Positions 48,933 to 59,772 of a DNA stretch of 64,000 nt are shown one piece after another. Every line of letters begins with the position of its first letter. Positions within the stretch are counted from its first letter, which is position 1. A program made the position numbers and the translations under genes. The notes beneath the pieces are model-generated. The model was given only the letters and a program-made list of their open reading frames with translations. It had not been told where the DNA came from and did not search any database. The stretch comes from Apodemus sylvaticus (taxonomy: Eukaryota; Chordata; Mammalia; Rodentia; Muridae), in the NCBI RefSeq assembly GCF_947179515.1, contig NC_067491.1, positions 12,643,027 to 12,707,026 on the forward strand, in the 5' to 3' direction.

Positions 48933-49135
48933 GCTGGGCAGTGGTGGCGCACGCCTATAATCCCAGCACTCGGGGAGGCAGAGGCAGGCGGATTTCTGAG
49001 GCCAGCCTGGTCTACAGAGTGAGTTCCAGGACAGCCAGGGCTACACAGAGAAACCCTGTCTCGAAAAAAAAAACAAATTTAAAAAACCAAAAAAAAAAAA
49101 AAAAAAAAAAAAAAAGAAAGAAAGAAAGAAAGAAA
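48933..49135 (+). mobile_element. B1 SINE with 13-bp target duplication
   Basis: GCTGGGCAGTGGTGGCGCAC through AAACCCTGTCTCG, with a long A and GAAA tail. GAAACACACACAG flanks both sides (48920-48932 and 49136-49148). It has a small internal deletion at the GATTTCTGAG/GCCAGCC junction. Confidence 0.95.
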
Positions 49136-49164
49136 GAAACACACACAGAGATACACATATAAAG

Positions 49165-49765
49165 TCTTAGTTACTATTCTGTTGCTGTGAAGAAACACTA
49201 TGACCAATGTATCTTTTAAAAGAAATCATTTCATTGGGGCCTTGCTTACCTTTTCAGAGGTAACTTAGTCCATGATCAGCATGGCAGAAGCATAAGGCAA
49301 GCAGGCATTTCACTAGGGTGGTAGCTAAATATTTACATCCTAATCTACAGGTGAGTCGTTCGTAGGCGGGTGGAGGGGCAAGTGTGGACTAAGCCTGACA
49401 AAGGCTCAGAGCCCACCTGCAAGTCACACCTCCTCACACAAGGACACACCTCAAACAAGGACACGCCCCCTCAAACAAGGATACACCTCCTCACACAAGG
49501 ACACACCTCAAACAAGGACACGCCTCCTCAAACAAGGACACACCTCAAACAAGGACACGCCTTCTCAAACAAGGACACACCTCAAACAAGGGCACACCTC
49601 CTCACACAGGGACACGCCTCCTCACACAAGGACACGCCTCCTCACACAAGGATATGCCTCCTCAAACAAGGGCACACCTTCTAATCCTACCTAACTGGTC
49701 CACCAACTAGAGACATTCAAAAATATGAGTTTGTTGTGGGCTATTCTCATTCAAACTTCCACATA
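49165..49765 (+). mobile_element. Rodent interspersed repeat (same family as 38441) with internal minisatellite
   Basis: TATTCTGTTGCTGTGAAGAA, CATTTCATTGGGGCCTTGC, CACCTTCTAATCCTACC and ACATTCAAAAATATGAGTTT follow the family order. The CCAACAAGGCCACACC-type segment has been amplified into the array at 49429-49678. Confidence 0.72.
49429..49678 (+). repeat. Minisatellite of 17- and 20-bp units, 13 copies
   Basis: Units of the types CCTCAAACAAGGACACG (17) and CCTCCTCACACAAGGACACA (20) alternate irregularly. They derive from the short tandem motif native to the host repeat. Confidence 0.95.
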
Positions 49766-50261
49766 TATCAAACATGCACATATATCTCATCATATATAGA
49801 AACTCTTAACATTTCTCATGCTTTAGTAATAAAATGATTTTTGCACAATACAAAGTTTGGATTGACAAGCTAGTCACGGGACAGTTTCACAGGCACACAG
49901 TACTGATTATTTGTTGGTTCTTGAATTCATCAAAGCTGATTGATAGTCCATTTTAATGAGGGCCTTGAAGAGGTGCCCTGTGCTACTTCTGATAAGGACC
50001 CGATCCTTTCTCATTCAGACGCTGGTCTTGTCCTAGGCTAACCTTGAGAGACCGCAGTTTGGTAGTGACTACCAGCTCTGCACCAGGCAGCTCCGAGGCC
50101 TCCCCACCTGAAAATACCAGAAAGGTTATCATGGGACCATGGAAAATTCTGGAACAATTGTGGGTCAAAGCCACAAACACCTGAGAGCTGGGAGTTGCCT
50201 TTTCCCCTTCCCCAAACATACAGAGATCCTCCTGCCTCTGCCTCCCAAGTTCTGGGAGCTG

Positions 50262-50612
50262 TCTGAATTAGGGTTCCCATTGCTCTGGTAGAACAACATG
50301 CCAAAAAGCAACTTGGGAGTGGAGGGTTTATTTCCCTTAGACTTCCGAATCACACGGAAGGAAGTCAGGGCAGGAACCCCGAGGCAGACTCCACGGGGGG
50401 AGCATTTTTACTGACTTGCTCAGCCTACTTTCTGTATAGTCTCAGGACCACCTGTCCAGACTCGAGACCGTCAATAATGGCCTTCCACCACCACTCACTA
50501 ATTAAGAAAACACATCACACACTTGCCCACAGGCCAATCCAATGGAGGCATTTTCTTTATTCCTCTTCCCAAATGACTCCAGCTAGTATGGAGTTGACAT
50601 AAAACGCCACAG
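50262..50612 (+). mobile_element. Second rodent interspersed repeat type (family name uncertain)
   Basis: AATTAGGGTTCCCATTGCTC, GAAGTCAGGGCAGGAACCCC, CACTCACTAATTAAGAAAAC, AATGGAGGCATTTTCTTTAT, GAGTTGACATAAAACGCCA: a familiar mouse repeat in consensus order. Confidence 0.72.
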
Positions 50613-51299
50613 CACAGAAGCCAAGTCACACCTCACCCCGTATGTAGTTTTCCAAACATTTTAGTTCGTGCTAGATGATAATAATGTCACAGGGTGGAGG
50701 TCATGGGGCCTCTGTTGTCTGCAAGCTTTTGAGTCCTCCCCGCAGGATGCACCGTGATACTCCCAGCAAACAGACGTGCTCTTTCCATCACCCAGGATCG
50801 GTAAGAACCTTTACATGGTCTCAGGACTAAGGAAGGGCAAGGCAAGTGGGGACTAAGCACTGGCTGGTTCCTCAGGGGTCACATCAGGGTGAGGGCATAC
50901 ACATGGAGGTAAGTCGGACACGAATGAAGAAAGGCTCTGCGTCTTCTTAGCTCAAAAGAATTGTAAGTGTTGAGCTGTGGCTGCTTGAGGTTTTGTTTCT
51001 CAGGACTTCAGTATTAACGTAGGAATGTGTAGTACCTTAACTGAATCACACATTAAATAAGCTTTTTAAGTCAACCATTTGCCTCACTGCCTCTGGTCAG
51101 TGTCGGAAATGTGAGGTCTTCTTAAAGATGTTCCACTAAAGCTCAGAACAAGACATGGTATATACCTAATCATACATGTTATGTCCTTAATCATACATGG
51201 CCAATCACAACTGGAGCTCAAGCTCATGAGACCACAAAGACTCTGTCCCCTAGACATGTTCCAATGTAATTTACTAGTTATTCTCGGTATAATTATGCA

Positions 51300-51625
51300 G
51301 GGACCCACATGAAGACCAAGCTGCACATCTGCTACATATATACGGAGAGACTTAGGTCCAGCCCCTGTATGTTCTTTGGTTGGTGGTTTAGTCTCTGGGA
51401 GCCCCAAGGGTCCAGGTTAGTTGGCCCTGTTGGTCTTCTTGTGGAGTTCCTATCCCCTCCAGGTTCCTCAGTCCTTCCTCCAACTCTTCCACAAGACTTC
51501 CTGGAGCTCTGTTTGATGTTTGGTTGGGGTCTCTCCATCTGTTTCAATCAGCGGCTGGGTGGAGCCTCTCAGAGGACAGTTGACACTAGGCTCCTGTCTT
51601 CAAATCCAGGCTGACAGATGCAACC
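51300..51625 (-). mobile_element. L1 fragment (ORF2 end/3' UTR region)
   Basis: Antisense order GCTGCACATCTGCTACATAT, TTAGTCTCTGGGAGCCCCAA, GAGGTTGCC-like spacer replaced by CTGTTGGTCTTCTTGTGGAG, then TCAGAGGACAGTTGACACTA, all typical of rodent L1 3' regions. Ends just before the Crb1-like fragment. Confidence 0.7.
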
Positions 51626-51688
51626 ATAGCCTGAGGCTCCAAGGGAGTTGAATGAGTAGCCAAGCAATGTGTTCATATAGATCCTGTG

Positions 51689-51955
51689 AGGACAGCTCGC
51701 ACATTCCCCCCATATCAGCCATGTCTCCGTGGAGGTTTATGTGTGGATGGAGGAAACAATTACCATTGTGTCTGCAAGGGTATCGGATTCATGGGGACAC
51801 ACTGTGAGACCTTGATACCTCTTTGTTGTTCAAAGTCTTGTCGCTATGATGCAGCATGTGAAGACACTGCTGACAGCTGTATTTGTCACTGCTGGCCTGG
51901 ATGCACAGGTGCCCTGTGTGACATAGACATAAATGAATGCAGAAGCAACCCCTCC
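51689..51955 (+). pseudogene. Crb1-like EGF-repeat fragment
   Basis: About 90 codons read open through three EGF-like segments: QPCLRGGLCVDGGNNYHC, GFMGTHCETLIPLC, AACEDTADSCICHCWPGC, TGALCDIDINECRSNP. The order and spacing match the extracellular EGF array of Crumbs homologue 1 (a photoreceptor and Muller-cell polarity protein) as I remember it, including GGLCVDG, GTHCETL.PLC and CHCWPG.TGA. The remainder of Crb1 is absent, homology stops abruptly after SNP, and several consensus residues are changed (WPGY to WPGC, CWSKPC to CCSKSC), so it is not a working gene. No frameshift or stop is seen in the fragment. It could be a partial retrocopy or a duplicated exon; no poly(A) tail or clear splice sites decide between these. 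Confidence 0.75.
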
Positions 51956-51959
51956 CACT

Positions 51960-53430
51960 GGGTTTCTCGAATGCTTCTTCTAATTCTAGCTGCTATGAAA
52001 AAAAAAAGCCACATCTAAGCTTAAATGGAAAGGAGGAAGAATATAGGTGACACTGGAAATGCATATGACAAAAACATCCAGTTTCTGAGAATGCTGGCTC
52101 TGCAATCTTTCCTGATGACAGACAGGGGAGAATATCCTTCCCAAGGTTGCTAAGCCAAGCATACTCTGCCAGGAGAGAGAGCATGTGAGTGTGGGCCATC
52201 CAAGGGTCTACCCCAGGAACGACTGACTAAAGAGAATTGTTTCTGTTTGATTACAATTCATAGCAGATTGATAATTGCAAAGGCATTCCTATTTGGGGTT
52301 CTGCCCCCCTTCTTAACACTCTAGCCTGTGATACTGGTCAGGCATCTGGTGTTTGTTAGATGGCTGGGGGAGCATCTCCTAGCATTCATTCTAATGATTG
52401 CAGGGAAGTTGGTGGGGCACAAACTGGCCTCGTCCGGTTTACATCTTCATTACTGAGCTCCTCACATACCTGTGTACATCTGGAATGAATCTCCAGGTAA
52501 ACCTCTTGGGCTCTTTCTCTAAAGAGTAACTGTAATTATTAGGGCTATACCCAAATTCAGCTTAGGCTAGGTATGTGGCTGAACTTCAGCCAAAATTCTG
52601 TGCCTTACTAAAAGAGATTTTCTTTTTTTTTCTTTTAACATCCAATTACATAGGAGGGGTCTTTTCCCTACACATAGGCAGTGGGGTTCCTGCTTCTCTT
52701 TGCCCAAGGCTTTTATTTATGCCCCAAGGAAAAAGACAAAAGACTCTAGGGAAGAAATAGAGATATTCCGGAGTTACCACCACTTTTCCTGGAACCAATC
52801 TCAGAGTTTTAATACGGATCACAGGACATACTAACATTTTATAAAAGCTAGGTCCTTCCCCCTCTAGGTTCTACCCTAAACTTTACATTAGCAGCAAGAG
52901 CAAAACAAGACAAAAAAATCTGTGAAGGAATCAACAGCTGCCCATTTTCTGATTATTCCTTTATATGGGCCAGAGTCTACCCACTCAACACAACACGCGT
53001 GTCTGGGAACCAGTCCATGATGGGTGCACTGCAGCAGACTAAGACTTCACACACGCAGCTGTGCAGCTCACTGCACACCAGCCCGGCATGTCGTATGAAG
53101 CTGGGAAGAACTGTGAATACACGGGAGAGCTCAGTTGGAAGAAGGATGAAAGGAGCGGAGTGGTGAATGAAGGATTCCACTTAGAGATGGAGCAGATGTG
53201 GAGTCTTCAAAAACGATGCAGAAAACCAAGGTGGTCCAGGAAAGTTGTTAGAAATTTGTGTGGTCCTTCTCTTTTTCCAATGGACCCGTTCTTCTGACAA
53301 GTTTTCCAAGATCCTGTGTAAGACACATTCCCATAGGCATTCTTGTGTCTCTTTACAGCATCCATTTTCAGAGGGGAATACACAATACACGCGGTTATTT
53401 GTTTACTTTTCTATTTATTTATTTTGTTGT
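51960..53430. other. Unassigned intergenic sequence
   Basis: No gene, SINE or L1 body was recognised. It contains an A-run at about 51998-52007 and a T-rich run near 52620. It may include diverged repeat sequence that cannot be named by eye. Confidence 0.5.
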
Positions 53431-53439
53431 TTTTCTCTT

Positions 53440-53637
53440 CCACTTTTCTTCTTTCAGACAGACTGGCCTCAGGCTTACTATATGCCCTAAGGGTGACACT
53501 GAACTCCAGTTCCTCCTGCTTCGTGGTCCCTGGGCTGTGTTTATGAGCCTGCCGTACCACACTCAGTTTGTGTTGTGCCGGGGATTGAACCCCAGGTGGC
53601 AAACACAACTTTCTGAGTTTCATTTCCAGCTCCTATA
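53440..53637 (-). mobile_element. B4/RSINE-like SINE
   Basis: GACTGGCCTCAGGCTTACTA, CTGAACTCCAGTTCCTCCTG, ACCACACTCAGTTTGTGTTG, CGGGGATTGAACCCCAGGTG: antisense B1-like half followed by a tRNA-like half. Confidence 0.65.
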
Positions 53638-53900
53638 ATCTATTTATTTACTTTATAAGTTAAGAGAGACCCAAGAGAAGAAATAGGAAAAAGAAGAGAA
53701 AGACTTTAGGGAGTCTTGAATAGTGCCTTTGCTTTTTTGTGTGTCCATGTAACCAAGGTGGAGTCACGCTCTGTAGGTGGTTCCTATAGGTTCTTATCAC
53801 AACCCTATGCCATGTGCCCTTGGGTCTGTCTGACCTGCACTAACCACTATTGTGCTGGCTCCTGTTGCAGGCTCCTCCCTTCCTCCAGACACCAAAGGAG

Positions 53901-54056
53901 GTGAGGCAAACACACTGTAGCAAAGATAAGGCGGTGAGGCAAACACATTGTAGCAGAGATGAGGCAGTGAGGCAAACACATTGTAGCAAAGATGAGGAGG
54001 TGAGACAAACACAATGTAGCAAAGATGAGGTGAGACAGACACACTGTAGCAGAGAT
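53901..54056 (+). repeat. 33-bp minisatellite, five units
   Basis: Units start at 53901, 53934, 53967, 54000 and 54030 with GTGAGGCAAACACATTGTAG followed by CAAAGATGAGG-like sequence. Spacing is 33, 33, 33, then 30. Confidence 0.95.
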
Positions 54057-54324
54057 CCTGGTGCATAGAGATTAAGTCCATTAAGTGGTTTTTCATTATC
54101 CTCATAGTTTCTGTATTCCTTCTCATTCCATTTTACTTTTGCTTCCATAATTGAATAATTTCAAATGTTCTACCTCTTTGCTCTTCATTGAGTCTATTGT
54201 CGAGACTATTGAAGAGACATTCCTGTTGCTTCATATTTCATTTCAATAAATTGATCTAGAATTCTTATTATCTCTAGAATGTCCATGCGTTTTTTTAACA
54301 GATTTCATTTATTTGTTCTTTTTT

Positions 54325-57300
54325 TATTAGATATTTTATTTGTTTATATTTCAAATGTTATCCCCTTTCCTGGTTTCCCCTCTGCAAACCTCTATTCCAT
54401 CCCCCATTACCCTGCTTCTATGAGGGTGCTTTCCTACCCGCCCACCCACTCCTGCCTCAATGCGCTAGTATTCCTTTACACTGGGGCATCAAGCCTTCGC
54501 AGGACCAAGGGCCTCCCCTCCCATTGATGCCAGATAAGGCCCCTTTAGCTTCTTCAGTCCTTCCTCTAACTCCTCTATTTGGGGTCCCTGTGCTCTCAGT
54601 CTGATGGTTGGCTATGAGCATCTGCATCTGTATTGGTCAGGACTGGCAGAGCCTCTCAGGAGACAGCTCTGTCAGGCTCCTGTTAGCAAGCAACTTTTTG
54701 GCATCAGCAATAGTGTCTGGGTTTGGTGTCTGCATGTGGGATGGATCTCCAGGTGGGGCAGTCTCTGGATGGCCTTTCCTTCAGTCTCTGCTCTACTCTT
54801 TGTCCATATATTTCCTTTAGGCAGGAGCAATTCTGGGTTAAAATTTTGGAAATGGGTGGGTGGCCCCATCCTTCAATGGTAGGGGGATGCTTAACCTCTA
54901 GATATGGTCTCAACAGGTTCTCCCTCCCTTTTGTGGGGTATTTCAGCTAATGTCATCCCGAAGGGTCCTGGGAGGCTCTTGCTTTCCTGGCATCTGGGAC
55001 TTCCTAGTTGCTATCCTACTTCCCCATCCCCCATTGCTACACACCTCTGTTCAATTTCCTGACCCTCTGTGCGTCTTCTCTATCTCTTCCCATACCTGAT
55101 TCTGCCTCTTTTTCCCCTCCCCCTCCTCTGTTCATTCCAAGTCCCTCCCACTCTCGACTTCCCTTGATGATATTGTTCCCCCTTCTAAGTAGGACTGCAG
55201 AATCCACTCTTTAATCTTCCTTCCTCTTGAGATTCATTTGGTCCATGAGTTGTATCATGGGTATTCCACACTCTTTGCCTAATATCCACTTATCAGTGAG
55301 TACATACCATGTGTGTTCTTTTGTGACTGACTTATCTCACTCAGGATGATATTTTCTAGATCCACCCATTTGCCTGCGAATTTTGTGAAGTCATTGTTTT
55401 TAATAGCTGAGCAGTACTCCATTGTGTAAATGTACTACATTTTCTGTATCCATTCCTCTGTTGAAGGACATCTGGGTTGTTTCCAGCTTCTGGCTGTTAT
55501 AAATATGGCTGCTATGAATATAGTGGAGCATATGTCCTTAATACATGTTGGAGCATCTTCTGGATATATGCTCAGGAGTGGTATAGCTGGGTCCTCAAAT
55601 AGCACTATATCCAGTTTTCTGAGTAACCACCAGACTGATTTCCAGAGTGGTTGTACCAGCTTGAAATCCCACCAACAATGCAGGAGTGTTCCTCTTTCTC
55701 TACATCCTCGCCAGCATCTGCTGTCACCTGAGTTTTTTATTTTAGCCATTCAGACTGGTGTGAGGTGGAATTTCAGGATTGTTTTGATTTCCATTTTCCT
55801 GATGACTAAGATGTTGAACATTTCTTTAGGTGATTCTTGGTCATTCAAGTTTCCTCTTGAGAATTCTGTTTAGCTCTGTTCCCCCCCTTTAAAAAAAAGG
55901 GTTATTTGGTTCTCTGGAGTCTAACTTCTTGAGTTCTCAGTATGTATTGGATAGCTAGTCTGTTAGTCTGTCTTTTATTGGGGAATTGAGTCCATTGATG
56001 TTAAGAGACATTAAGGAATAGTGATTGTTGCCTCCTGTTATTTTTGTTGTTAGAGGTAGAATTATGTTTGTGTGGCTATCTTCTTTTGGGTTTGTTGAAA
56101 GACTACTTTCTTGCTTTTTCTGGGGTATAGTTTCCCTCCTTGTATTGGAGTTTTCCATTTATTATCCATTGTAGGGTTCGGTTTGTGGAGAAATATTGTG
56201 TAAATTTGGTTTTGACATGGAACATGTTGGTTTCCCCCTCTATGGTAATTTTGAGTTTTGCTGGGTGTAGTAGCCTGGGCTGGCATTTGTGTTCTCTTAG
56301 GATCTATATGAGATTGGCCCAGGATCTTCTTGCTATTATTGTCTCTGCTGAGAAGTCTGGAGTAATTCTGATAGGTTTGCCTCTATATGTTACTTGACAT
56401 TTTTCCCTTACTGCTTTTAATATTTTTTCTTTGTTTTGTGCATTTGGTGTTTTGGCTATTATGTGACAGGAGGAATTTCTTTTCTGGTCCAATATATTTG
56501 GAGTTTTGTAGGCTTCTTGTATGTTTATGGGCATCTTTCTTTAGGTTAGGGAAGTTTTCTTCTATATTTATTGAAGATATTTACTGGCCCTTTAAGTTGG
56601 GAATCTTCACTCTCTTCTATACCTATTATCCTTAGGTTTGGTCTTCTCTTTGTGTCCTGGATTTCCTGAATCTTTTGGGTTAGGAGCTTTTAGCATTTTT
56701 CATTTTCTATGGTATCTTCTGCACCTGCAGTTTCTCTCTCTCATATCTCTTGTATTCTATTGGTGATGCTTACATCTATGATTTCTTATCTCCTTTTTTT
56801 TATGTTTTCTATCTCCAGGGTTGTCTCCCTTTGAGATTTCTTTATTGTTTCTACTTCCACTTTTAGATCCTGGACTGTTTTGTTCACTTCTTTCACCTGT
56901 TTAGTTGTGTTTTCCTATAATTCTTTACTGCATTTTTGTATTTCCTCTTCAAAGGCTTTTCTACCTGTGTTCTGTATTTCTTTAAGAGAGTTATTTATGT
57001 TCTTCTTAAAGTCCTCTATCATCATCATCATGAGATGTGATTTTAAATCAGAGTCTTGCTTTTCCAGTGTGTTGGGATATCCAGGATTTGCTGTGGAGTG
57101 AGAACTGGGTTCTGATGATGCCAAGTAGCCTTGGTTTCTGTTGCTTATGTTCTTGTGCTTACCTCTTGTCATCTGGTTATCTCTGGTGCTAGCTGATCTT
57201 GCTCTCTCTGACTGTGGCTTGTCCCTCCAGTAAGCCTGTGTGTCAGTACTCCTGGGAGACCAGATCTTTCCAGGTGGAATTTGGGCACAGAGAGCTGTGG

Positions 57301-57486
57301 CACAGGGTCAGCTCTAGGGTGCAGACGGAAACCAGAAGGATCCTGTTCCCGGCTGTTCCTTGGTTCCTGTGCCCTGATGACTCTGGGTGGGTCCCTCTTG
57401 GGTCAGAAATTTGGGCAGAAGTAGTGGTCTCACCTGTGCTCTCAGGTATGTCAGCACTCCTGAGAGACCAGCTCTCTCCCAGAGGA
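54325..57486 (-). mobile_element. L1 retrotransposon lacking most of ORF2
   Basis: Reading the minus strand from 57486: 5' UTR-like sequence, an ORF1 remnant (N-terminal part around 56915-57170, C-terminal part with AREKCQVTYRG-like sequence around 56304-56534), the ORF1/ORF2 junction, and the start of ORF2 (SLMSLNINGLNSPIK near 55985). It then jumps near 55960 straight to the ORF2 C-terminal region (ERGTLLHCWWDFKLVQPLWK near 55690) and the 3' UTR ending about 54325. Most of the endonuclease and all of the reverse transcriptase are missing, and ORF1 carries stops and frameshifts. It is non-autonomous and dead. Confidence 0.88.
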
Positions 57487-57621
57487 AAGAAGGCAGGCAT
57501 CAGATCCCACTACAGATGGTTGTGAGCCACCATGTGGTTGCTGGGAACTGAACTCAGGACCTCTGGAAAAACAGTCAGTGCTAGTCAGTGCTCTTAACTG
57601 CTGAGCCATCTCTCCAGTCCC
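57487..57621 (-). mobile_element. B2 SINE, 3'-truncated
   Basis: GCATCAGATCCCACTACAGA, GTTGTGAGCCACCATGTGG, CTCTTAACTGCTGAGCCATC, TCTCCAGTCCC. It directly abuts the 5' side of the L1. A 12-base stretch (CAGTGCTAGT and neighbours) is duplicated inside it. Confidence 0.88.
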
Positions 57622-58300
57622 TATTTCATGTTTTTGAATCTGTGTATTCTAGCAGCTTTCTGAACCTCTTTAAGACACTATCCTGAATTGTGTGTCATTT
57701 CAAACATTCCTCTTTCCTTTGCAGCCACTGTAAGAACTTTGTTAGTTCTTTTGGAATTGCCACAATGATCTAAGCCTTTATACTCCTCCATCCTTACCCT
57801 GATGCCAGTAGAAAAATGAAATTTTGGCTTTTGTGGGTATCTTTTGAGTGGAAGAGTGCCACTATTAATCTAGACCAATTCTGGATGGTCCAGCCCTGGG
57901 CAGGTGGGTGGGTGGTTTGCTTCTTATGATTTGGATTTAGAGGGGCAACTGGCCAGCATCAGCTATCTAGAAAGATGGCTTCTTTCCTTTCTTCCTTTGT
58001 TTCTTTCCTTTTCTTTCATTTGATCCCATATTGTCTAGCCTTGCCTCTCCCGCATGTTCCTTATATATGAGATGGAATAGCCTTTCTGTGAAGATTAGGG
58101 AGATGTTTTGAAAGCCAGATGATGTCCTCCAGTCCTTTCGTCCTCTGTAGAAACTGGAGTTTCTGGAAAACTCTCTCACACTTGCTGACTTCTTGAAGAG
58201 ACAGAGCAACAAGTCAAAGTGAGACTCTTTCTGTCTCTGTCTCTCTCTGTATGTGATCATTGTTCTGCTCTATATGGTTGACTCATGTTGAACCATAGTT
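57622..58300. other. Unassigned intergenic sequence
   Basis: AT-rich sequence without a recognised gene. It has a pyrimidine-rich stretch at about 57979-58016 and a CTGTCTCTGTCTCTCTC run near 58228-58248. Possibly old L1, not demonstrable by eye. Confidence 0.4.
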
Positions 58301-58307
58301 TTGGCTA

Positions 58308-58452
58308 AGCTTTATTTATTTGTTCATTTGTTATTTTATTTATTTGTTTGCTTATTTATGTATAAGCTTTATTTATTTGTTCATTTGTTATTTTATTTAT
58401 TTGTTTGCTTATTTATTTATAAGATTTATTTATTTGTTCATTTGTTATTTTA
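58308..58452 (+). repeat. 57-bp AT-rich tandem repeat, about 2.5 copies
   Basis: Units starting at 58308, 58365 and 58422 read AGCTTTATTTATTTGTTCAT then TTGTTATTTTATTTATTTG and GCTTATTTATG. The copies differ at only a few bases. Confidence 0.93.
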
Positions 58453-58596
58453 TGTTTGTCTGTGTGCAGCTGTTCATTGGATTTTGTGAGAGCTAGCTAT
58501 GTTGAGGAGCCCACTCCTCTTTTTTGTGTTTTTTTTTTTTCTTTGATTGTTTACTTTGAAAAAGAGTTTACCTATGAAGGCTAGGGCAGCCTACTG

Positions 58597-58640
58597 ATTT
58601 TATTTTATTTTATTTTATTTTATTTTATTTTATTTTATTA
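58597..58640 (+). repeat. (TTTTA)n microsatellite
   Basis: About nine perfect ATTTT units. Confidence 0.96.
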
Positions 58641-58859
58641 TTTTTTGGTTTGGTTTTGCCTTATTTTGGGTTGTTTGTTTGTTTTATTGAGTTGAGCACC
58701 TTGTATACTTTAGGTACTAATACCTCATGGAAACTGTAGTTTGCAAATACTACTCTGTAAATTGCTTTTAGATTGTTTTAGGTGTTTTCTTGATTGTAGA
58801 AATGATTCTGTTGGAAGCAAGTCTCATCTTGCCTCAGCTTTTTATATCACGCCAGAATG

Positions 58860-59112
58860 TCACCAGATTAATTTCCTTTTTCTGCATGTGAATAGTCATT
58901 TAATCCCATTATCATTTGCTGAAAAGGTTTTATTTGCTAGTAGCTTTATCAAAAATTAATTCACTGAGGATATGTGAGTGGACTGTAGATCCATTCCACT
59001 GGGTTAAATGTCTGTTTCTAATACCAGTGCAATGTTGTTTTGATATGCAGGACACTTAGTCTACTGTGTAGGATACATCAATATTTAATGTTTACTGTTT
59101 TCAACTTTGTTC
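58860..59112 (-). mobile_element. Old L1 fragment, part 1 (left of the LTR)
   Basis: CATTATCATTTGCTGAAAAG, AGATCCATTCCACTGGGTTA and ACCAGTGCAATGTTGTTTTG follow the antisense order of rodent L1 ORF2. The element resumes after the LTR. Confidence 0.7.
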
Positions 59113-59608
59113 TGTTAGGTCAGGAAGCGTTCGTGGATCCCAAAAGGCCACCAAGGAGCTGTTTCTGATGTCATCGCATTAGGGTCTCCTTATAACAAAC
59201 AAGTTCGGGCTTGGGCTCTCCTCCAACCCAACCCGGACACAGCAGGACAGGAAGGCAGAGCAGCCTTGAACCCTCATCAGGACAAGATTTCATAGGAAAT
59301 GGGAGCAAGTGAGGGGTGTCCAGCCTGGCAGGCATCTAGCAGAGAAAACTATTATAAGCCAACGGGCTAGGCTCTTAGGCAAAACCATGAACAACCACAA
59401 ACAGTCTGAAAGTCCATCTGAAACCGTCAGACTAATCTTTGATTGACTGTTGCTAGGAAGTAGCTAGGGAGTTATTCTGGGGTATGGGACAAGGATGAGC
59501 CATGGAGTCCTTCCTGGTGCTTGGGTGTAGCTTGGGTTTACCTGCAGGTCAAATTCTCAGGCTCATTTTCTTTTAAGATGGAGTCTGGTCCCAAGGTTTG
59601 GCCTCTTG
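59113..59608 (-). mobile_element. Solo LTR, same class I family as 42022-42600
   Basis: The minus strand shares with the LTR at 42022 the order GACTC.ATCTTAAA, GGGCTTG, AAGTTCGGG, ACCCTAATG, CCAAGGAGCT, CCCAAAAG (read on either strand) and GAACG...AACA. The + strand left end is TGTTAGG. The element is flanked by GTTC at 59109-59112 and 59609-59612, a 4-bp duplication. Its right end reads CTCTTG, so the canonical TG at the LTR start has decayed to CA. No internal retroviral sequence is present. Confidence 0.75.
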
Positions 59609-59612
59609 GTTC

Positions 59613-59755
59613 TTTTTGCTCAAGACTGTTTTGTTAATTTTGTGGATCCATATGAATTTTAGAATTTTCCTTTTCACTATTTCTTTGAAAATACCATTGT
59701 AGTTTTGATGGAGCTTTGGAAAAATCTTAGCATAATTTTGACAGAAGTAATATTG
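59613..59755 (-). mobile_element. Old L1 fragment, part 2
   Basis: TTTTGCTCAAGACTGTTTTG, GTGGATCCATATGAATTTTA, CTATTTCTTTGAAAATACCA and TTGTAGTTTTGATGGAGC continue the antisense L1 interrupted at 59112. Confidence 0.75.
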
Positions 59756-59772
59756 AAGGTATAGATTTCTTT

